Source of the DNA: DATKFM01 sp035544395
GTDB taxonomy: Bacteria; Pseudomonadota; Alphaproteobacteria; Dongiales; Dongiaceae
Direction: 5' to 3'
Length of the DNA stretch: 18,988 bases
Assembly: GCA_035544395.1 (NCBI GenBank)
Contig: DATKFM010000265.1
Location: forward strand, 1-18,988
The notes beneath the pieces were generated by a model. That model worked only from the letters and a program-made list of their open reading frames with translations. It was not told where the DNA came from and did no database searches. Positions 14,829 through 18,988 of the stretch are shown here, piece by piece (position 1 is the first letter of the stretch; each line of letters opens with the position of its first letter). The position numbers and the translations under genes were made by a program.

Positions 14829-15857
14829 TCAGAAGTCGCGGGGCGGCGGTGGATCCCTCTCGACATGATCCTTGGCGTCGTTCGCCTTGATGACCCGCAC
14901 CAGCAGCTCCCGCAGCGTTTCCCGTTCATCGTTCGACAGGGATGCGGTGACGCGCTCCATGGCCTCGAAGATTTCCGGCCTTATGGACAGAAGCAGCTTC
15001 GTACCTTGCGAAGTTATCTCGTAGGTGCCCGGTCCATTAGCGTCCTTGGCCGTTTTGCATTGTATCAGACCACGATCCTCAAGGTGCTTGAGATAGCTTA
15101 GCGCCTTGGCGATCGGCACGCCGATCCGCTCGGCCAGACGCCGGGAATCGTTGCCGGGAGCGTCGTGCACGGAGGCCAGCGTGGCAAACTCCACAGGCTC
15201 CAAGCCTTCCCGGCCGGTAACGTTGTTCGCGGCATTGCTGCAGAGATCGTTAAAGCGCCGGGAGAGATGGGCCATTGCGCGCCGATGCACCGGCGGCAGC
15301 ACCGGCGACGGCGGTGCATCTGCCGGCCACGCGAGATAGGCGCGAATTGCCGTGTCGATGTTCTTGATCTTCTGCGGTCCCAGATCCTCGAAATTCAGCG
15401 GCAGCGCCCGATGCACGAACTGATGGGCGGCATCCGACAGGCACACCGAGCCCGGCCGAGCCAGGCCCTGCAGGCGGGCGGCGATGTTCACGCCGTCGCC
15501 GAACAGGTCCCCGTCCCGCACCATGACCTCGCCAACATGCAGGCCGATCCGGAAGATGACGCGGTGTGCCTCGGGAATTTCGCGATTTACCGCGCCGATC
15601 CTCTCGAGGATATCGAGAGCGCATTGCAGGGCATCCACCGCGCTGGGGAACTCGGCGAGGATGCTGTCGCCTGCGGTGTTGGCGATCCGCCCGCCCTGTC
15701 CGGCAATCAGCCGGTCGGTGATATCCCGGTGCGCGCTCAACAGGTTCAGGGTGCCGCCTTCATCGGCATTCATCAGCCGCGTATAGCCCTCAACGTCGGC
15801 GCTGAGGATCGCCGCGAGGCGGCGTTGGGCCTTTGAAGCAGTATCGGCCTTCTGCAT
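14829..15857 (-). CDS. Class III adenylate/guanylate cyclase fused to MarR-type winged helix
   Basis: The protein has 342 residues and no membrane segment, so it is cytoplasmic. Residues 12-175 form a class III cyclase domain with metal Asp21 (ILSADVEGYTRLM), Asp64 (NTAGDSILAEF) and the catalytic Asn124/Arg128 pair (FGDGVNIAARL). All look intact, so it should make cAMP or cGMP. After a Pro-rich linker (about 178-192), residues 195-325 look like a MarR-family winged helix, with DSRRLAERIGVPIAKALSYLKHLEDRGLIQ as helix-turn-helix and a wing ending TYEITSQGTKLL. Alphaproteobacterial cyclases of this type usually carry TPR repeats here; the MarR-type partner is unusual. GGAGG 10 nt before the ATG at 15857 supports the start. 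It is divergent from a TPR/oxygenase gene with dyads between them. Whether the HTH binds DNA is untested. Confidence 0.9.
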   Translation of the reverse strand: MQKADTASKAQRRLAAILSADVEGYTRLMNADEGGTLNLLSAHRDITDRLIAGQGGRIANTAGDSILAEFPSAVDALQCALDILERIGAVNREIPEAHRVIFRIGLHVGEVMVRDGDLFGDGVNIAARLQGLARPGSVCLSDAAHQFVHRALPLNFEDLGPQKIKNIDTAIRAYLAWPADAPPSPVLPPVHRRAMAHLSRRFNDLCSNAANNVTGREGLEPVEFATLASVHDAPGNDSRRLAERIGVPIAKALSYLKHLEDRGLIQCKTAKDANGPGTYEITSQGTKLLLSIRPEIFEAMERVTASLSNDERETLRELLVRVIKANDAKDHVERDPPPPRDF

Positions 15858-15922
15858 GCGGAGCTTCCCTCCACCGGGTAACGTATCACAGCATAGCCGT
15901 GCGTGCCTGGATAGTGGCTGAT

Positions 15923-15937
15923 GTTACGGGCCGTCAC
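15923..15937. promoter_or_regulatory. Imperfect dyad GTTACGG-G-CCGTCAC, candidate operator
   Basis: The 7-bp arms match at 6 of 7 positions around a central G. The dyad lies in the divergent intergenic region, about 65 bp upstream of the cyclase-MarR start. MarR-type regulators commonly bind such dyads near their own promoter. It is a candidate only. Confidence 0.3.
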
Positions 15938-15964
15938 GCGCTTATCCGCCATGATGCTTTGCAG

Positions 15965-15993
15965 ATGAACAATATCGGGATGCCGGTTATAGT
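15965..15993 (+). promoter_or_regulatory. Candidate promoter of the TPR/oxygenase gene
   Basis: TATAGT (15988-15993) is a good -10 element. ATGAAC lies 17 nt upstream (15965-15970) as a weak -35. The predicted transcription start would be near 16000, about 50 nt before the ATG at 16053. Confidence 0.4.
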
Positions 15994-16002
15994 CCCGCGG
16001 TC

Positions 16003-16016
16003 GCACCTGGAGGTGC
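16003..16016. promoter_or_regulatory. Perfect dyad GCACCT-GG-AGGTGC, candidate operator
   Basis: The 6-bp arms are exact inverted repeats around a GG centre. The site lies just downstream of the predicted transcription start of the TPR/oxygenase gene, where a bound repressor would block transcription. The divergent cyclase-MarR protein is the obvious candidate binder. Confidence 0.4.
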
Positions 16017-16052
16017 CGTCGAGAATGCCTGGGTATCACTCGCTAGACGGGA

Positions 16053-17579
16053 ATGGATCGGGATAATACATCCACGCCGACCGCGGCAGGCTTGCAGGCA
16101 GCGGTGGCGCTATTTCAAGCGGGACGCTTTGCGGAAACCGAACGCGTCTGCGGTGAAATTCTTGCCGCCGCGCCGGAGAATATTCCGGCGAAGGTATTGC
16201 GCGCGCAAGCCATGGCACAGCGCGGCGACCCCTGGGGTGCCGTGAAGCTGCTTCGAGACGTGCTTGAATGGAGACCTGATTCGGCGCCGGCCCTGAATAC
16301 TCTCGTTGTGTTGTTGCTCCGAAATGGACAAATCGATGACGCCAGAGCTGCCTGCCGCCGCTGCCTCGCCGTCGATCCGGGCAATGTTGCTGCCTTTTAC
16401 GCGCTCGGCCAGATCGCCGACGCGGCCGACAAGCCCGATGAGGCGGCGGCCGCTTACGGGCGCGCCGTTGAACGAAGCCCGCAGCTCACGGCAGCCTTGG
16501 TGCCTCTGGCGCTGGCCTTGCAGAAGCTCGGGCGGGTGGAGGAGGCGATCGCTTTTTATCAACGTGTCCCGGCAGGCGAAAAGAGCGAGTTCATAGCCCA
16601 GTTCAACCGGGGCCTGTTGCTGCAGGGGCGAGGACAACATATCGACGCCGCGTCGGCCTTCGCGCGGGCCAGCGAGATTGACCCGGCGGATCCGAAGCCG
16701 CGCTTTCAGTTGGGTGGCGTCTTTTATGCCATGGGACGCTTCGACGAGGCGATCGCGTGCTACCGGCAGCTCCTGCAGCAGAAGCCGGATACGGTGGGCG
16801 TGTATGGCAATCTGGCGAAAGCATTGTGGGCCAAGGGCGACGCAGCGGGCGCGCAGGCGGCTTGCGATGACGGCCTGCGGCAGCAGCCGGGCGATACCGC
16901 CGTAATCGCCTTCAAAGCGGCGATGCTGCTGGAGACCGGCAATCATGCCGTGGCACGTGAGCTTGTGGATTTCGACCGCTTCTTGAAACCGCTCTGCGTT
17001 CCGCCGCCTGCCGGTTTCAACAGTATCCCTGAATTCAACAAGGCGATCTCGCAATATGCGTTGTCGCATCCGACGCTGGTGTTCGAGCCGCGCAACCACG
17101 CGACCAAGAGCGGCCGGCATACCGGCGATCTGATGCTCAAGGCCGGCGGTCCGGTGCCGGCGTTCTCCAGCGCCGTGGAGGGCGCCGTTCGTCAGTATTT
17201 GCGGGAGGTGCCAGCCGATCCGGCCCATGCATTCGCGGCCCAGCGGCCGGCCCGCTGGCGATTGTCCGCCTGGGCGGTGGTTATGGAAGGGCAGGGCTAT
17301 CAGGCACCGCATATCCATCCCCAGGCCTGGCTCAGCGGCGTCTACTACGCCAGTGTGCCGCCGGACATGGTCGCCGCGGATTCGGCACAGGCGGGATGGA
17401 TCGAGTTCGGCGAGCCGCTGCCGGATTACCACTTCACGGCTAAGCCGGAGCTGCGTCTGATAAAACCGGAGGAAGGGCTGATGCTGCTCTTCCCCTCCTA
17501 CTTCTTCCATCGCACGCTGCCCTTCAGCGCCGGCGGTACGCGCATCAGCATCGCTTTCGACGTGGTTCCCACGGCATAG
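16053..17579 (+). CDS. TPR protein with C-terminal 2OG-Fe(II) oxygenase domain
   Basis: The protein has 508 residues. Residues about 10-300 are tetratricopeptide repeats of about 34 residues (for example PDEAAAAYGRAVERSPQ and FDEAIACYRQLLQQKP). Residues about 325-505 match the putative 2OG-Fe(II) oxygenase family seen behind TPRs (PF13759-like). Visible motifs are APHIHPQAWLSGVYY (His420, His422), GWIEFGEPL, FPSYFFHRTLPF (His486) and TRISIAFDV (Arg497, likely 2-oxoglutarate contact). The substrate is unknown; TPRs probably recruit a protein. The ATG at 16053 is the first start after an in-frame TAG; no good Shine-Dalgarno is visible. It is divergent from the cyclase-MarR gene and 17 nt from the convergent aminotransferase. 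Confidence 0.88.
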   Translation: MDRDNTSTPTAAGLQAAVALFQAGRFAETERVCGEILAAAPENIPAKVLRAQAMAQRGDPWGAVKLLRDVLEWRPDSAPALNTLVVLLLRNGQIDDARAACRRCLAVDPGNVAAFYALGQIADAADKPDEAAAAYGRAVERSPQLTAALVPLALALQKLGRVEEAIAFYQRVPAGEKSEFIAQFNRGLLLQGRGQHIDAASAFARASEIDPADPKPRFQLGGVFYAMGRFDEAIACYRQLLQQKPDTVGVYGNLAKALWAKGDAAGAQAACDDGLRQQPGDTAVIAFKAAMLLETGNHAVARELVDFDRFLKPLCVPPPAGFNSIPEFNKAISQYALSHPTLVFEPRNHATKSGRHTGDLMLKAGGPVPAFSSAVEGAVRQYLREVPADPAHAFAAQRPARWRLSAWAVVMEGQGYQAPHIHPQAWLSGVYYASVPPDMVAADSAQAGWIEFGEPLPDYHFTAKPELRLIKPEEGLMLLFPSYFFHRTLPFSAGGTRISIAFDVVPTA

Positions 17580-17596
17580 GCGGGCGTCCGGCCGCT

Positions 17597-18703
17597 TTAT
17601 GGGGCCGCGGCTTTCAGCGCCTGTGGCAGGACTTCGGCAAAGGCGGCGAGGTCGGCATCGGTGCCCGCGCTGACGCGGATGCAGCGGTCCAGCGGCGCCA
17701 CGCCGGGCATGCGGACGAAGATGTCCCTGGCAATCAGCTCCTTCAGCACGGCGCGGGCGTAGTTGCCGTCGCGGCCGCAATCGATGGCGACGAAATTGGC
17801 GGCCGACGGCAGCGGCGTCAGGTTGTTGTCGCGGGCAATCGCGGCGATGCGGTCGCGGGCGCCGGCGACGCTCTTGACGACACTTGCCAGATGCGCACCA
17901 TCGGCCAGCGCCGCCAGCGCGCCCGCCTGGGCGATGCGGTTGACGCCGAAATGGTTGCGGATCTTATCGAAGGCCTTGATCAGCGACGCCTCGCCGATGG
18001 CATAGCCGACGCGCAGCCCCGCCATGCCGTGGGCCTTTGAAAATGTGCGGAAGCGCAGCACCCGCGGATTGCTCACATCCAACGGTGGCATGGTTCCCTG
18101 GGGCGCGAATTCGCCATAGGCCTCGTCGAGGCAGAGCACCGCACCCTCTGGCACCCGGTCGATCAGGCTTTGCACATCCGCCGCAGGCCACCAGCTTCCC
18201 ATGGGATTGTCGGGATTGGCGAAGTAGATCAGCCGCGCCTTCTCGCGCTTCGCCAGATCCAGCAACGCGTCCGGATCTTCGCGATCGGCCACATAAGGCG
18301 TGGTAACCAACCGCCCGCCGAAACCATTCACATGGAAATTGTAAGTGGGGTAGGCGCCGAGCGACGTCGCCACCGTAACGCCGGGTTCGACGAACAGGCG
18401 GACCACATAGCCGAACAGCCCGTCGATGCCCTCGCCGACGACGATGTTTTCGGGCGCGATCTTGTAGTGCGCGGCCAGTGCCTGCTTCAGATCGTGGTTC
18501 TCGGGATCGCAATATTTCCACGCCTCGGCCGCCGCCTTCTGCATCGCCGCGAGCGCCTGGGGCGAAGGCCCGAACACGCTCTCATTGGCGCCGATGCGGG
18601 CCCGGAACAACCGCCGCCGCGCCCGCTCCTGCGCCTCCGGCCCGACGAAGGGCACGGTGGAGGGAAGCCTGTCGACAAGAGGCGTGAAAGGGTGAGTGGA
18701 CAT
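17597..18703 (-). CDS. PLP-dependent aminotransferase, HisC-like
   Basis: The product has 368 residues and is a fold-type I aminotransferase, with ANPDNPMG (162-169), DEAY (193-196, pyridoxal-contacting Asp193), the Schiff-base Lys223 in SKAHGMAGLR and phosphate/substrate Arg231. Its whole length and motifs resemble the histidinol-phosphate aminotransferase family (and the closely related 'pyridoxal phosphate-dependent aminotransferase' annotations of alphaproteobacteria). No his genes are nearby, so the substrate is uncertain and I give no symbol. The frame is open to 18751, but the conserved MSTHPFTPLVDRLP start is at 18703; no strong Shine-Dalgarno helps. It lies 68 nt after the end of a glycosyltransferase-like gene on the same strand. 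Confidence 0.88.
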   Translation of the reverse strand: MSTHPFTPLVDRLPSTVPFVGPEAQERARRRLFRARIGANESVFGPSPQALAAMQKAAAEAWKYCDPENHDLKQALAAHYKIAPENIVVGEGIDGLFGYVVRLFVEPGVTVATSLGAYPTYNFHVNGFGGRLVTTPYVADREDPDALLDLAKREKARLIYFANPDNPMGSWWPAADVQSLIDRVPEGAVLCLDEAYGEFAPQGTMPPLDVSNPRVLRFRTFSKAHGMAGLRVGYAIGEASLIKAFDKIRNHFGVNRIAQAGALAALADGAHLASVVKSVAGARDRIAAIARDNNLTPLPSAANFVAIDCGRDGNYARAVLKELIARDIFVRMPGVAPLDRCIRVSAGTDADLAAFAEVLPQALKAAAP

Positions 18704-18771
18704 GATGCACCGGCGCACAGTAGGGGCGACCTGCGGTCGCCCTGTCAACATGTCACGGATGCATGTGCGGC

Positions 18772-18988
18772 TTAACCTTGGATGGCGTCGATGACGGCGT
18801 TGCGCAATGCCAAGACGTCGCCGACGGGTACTGTCGTTACGCCGGCTACGCCTTCCAGACCGCAGGCGTCGCTGGCAATCACCGGGATGCCGGCGGCGAT
18901 TGCACGAAGCAGGCGGCGCGGCTGGTCCTCGATCCAGGCCGGCAGCACGACGAGTCTTGCAGTCGAAAGCGCATCGCTGCCGGCGGGA
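18772..18988 (-). CDS. C-terminal end of a GT-B (family 4-like) glycosyltransferase
   Basis: The last 72 codons are visible, ending TAA at 18772-18774, and the rest lies beyond the right edge. The tail reads PAWIEDQPRRLLRAIAAGIPVIASDACGLEG, which is the nucleotide-sugar-binding motif region of GT-B glycosyltransferases (E-x-x-P-R-x-L-L-x-A-x-A-x-G-x-P-V-I-A-S). The donor, acceptor and role cannot be told from this fragment. It could be co-transcribed with the aminotransferase 68 nt downstream. Confidence 0.7.
   Translation of the reverse strand, partial: PAGSDALSTARLVVLPAWIEDQPRRLLRAIAAGIPVIASDACGLEGVAGVTTVPVGDVLALRNAVIDAIQG

Noticed and set aside
17580..17610. CGGCC/GGCCG hairpin at the convergent end of the TPR/oxygenase and aminotransferase genes
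   Set aside because: Only about 5 bp with no U-tract and inside GC-rich DNA; too weak to call a terminator.
16110..17780. 556-codon minus-strand ORF opposite the TPR/oxygenase gene
   Set aside because: Arg/His-rich shadow; the plus strand has clear TPR and oxygenase motifs, and this ORF also runs into the aminotransferase gene.
1..18988. Mobile elements, CRISPR, tRNA/rRNA or phage genes
   Set aside because: No transposase, integrase, regular repeat-spacer array, tRNA-like cloverleaf or rRNA motif was recognised on reading both strands.

Overview
This high-GC window looks like the chromosome of an alphaproteobacterium, probably Rhodospirillales-like. That placement is inferred from the gene families: alphaproteobacterial-type class III cyclases, DUF4170, a hopanoid methylase homologue, LeuA and UbiD. 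I see no insertion sequence, phage gene, CRISPR array, tRNA or rRNA. The window is dominated by housekeeping and signalling genes and is cut at both ends through a gene.

Layout. (1) 1-2169, minus: 5' part of a membrane receptor with a dCache sensor, a GAF domain and a class III cyclase-like domain whose metal-binding residues look degenerate. (2) 2503-6706, minus: 2-isopropylmalate synthase (leuA), a DUF3137 membrane protein and AMP nucleosidase (amn). The DUF3137 and amn genes overlap by 8 nt. leuA has a long leader with a leucine-rich 39-codon ORF and competing hairpins, a candidate leucine attenuator. (3) 7222-8844, plus: a B12-binding radical SAM protein resembling hopanoid C-2 methylase HpnP, divergent from leuA, with an EcfG-like promoter candidate. 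(4) 8869-10377, minus: ubiD, convergent with hpnP and separated from it by two overlapping hairpins. (5) 10596-10892, minus: a small secreted four-cysteine protein with a clear terminator. (6) 11188-13514, plus: three apparently co-transcribed genes (TPR membrane protein, inner-membrane-type lipoprotein with three extra membrane segments, 2OG-Fe(II)-oxygenase-like protein). (7) 13504-14280, minus: a cysteine-cluster protein. (8) 14403-14801, plus: a tandemly duplicated DUF4170 protein. (9) 14829-15857, minus: an apparently active class III adenylate cyclase domain fused to a MarR-type winged helix. It is divergent from a TPR/2OG-oxygenase gene (16053-17579, plus), and the shared intergenic region has a good -10 element and two dyads. 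(10) 17597-18703, minus: a HisC-like aminotransferase. (11) 18772-18988, minus: the C-terminal end of a GT-B glycosyltransferase.

The most unusual item is the cyclase-MarR fusion: one polypeptide with a nucleotide cyclase that keeps its key catalytic residues and a DNA-binding-type domain, next to a divergent promoter with operator-like dyads. The window also holds the contrasting case, a cyclase domain that has lost the residues it would need. The leucine leader and the possible stress-sigma control of the hopanoid methylase are the other regulatory points worth testing.
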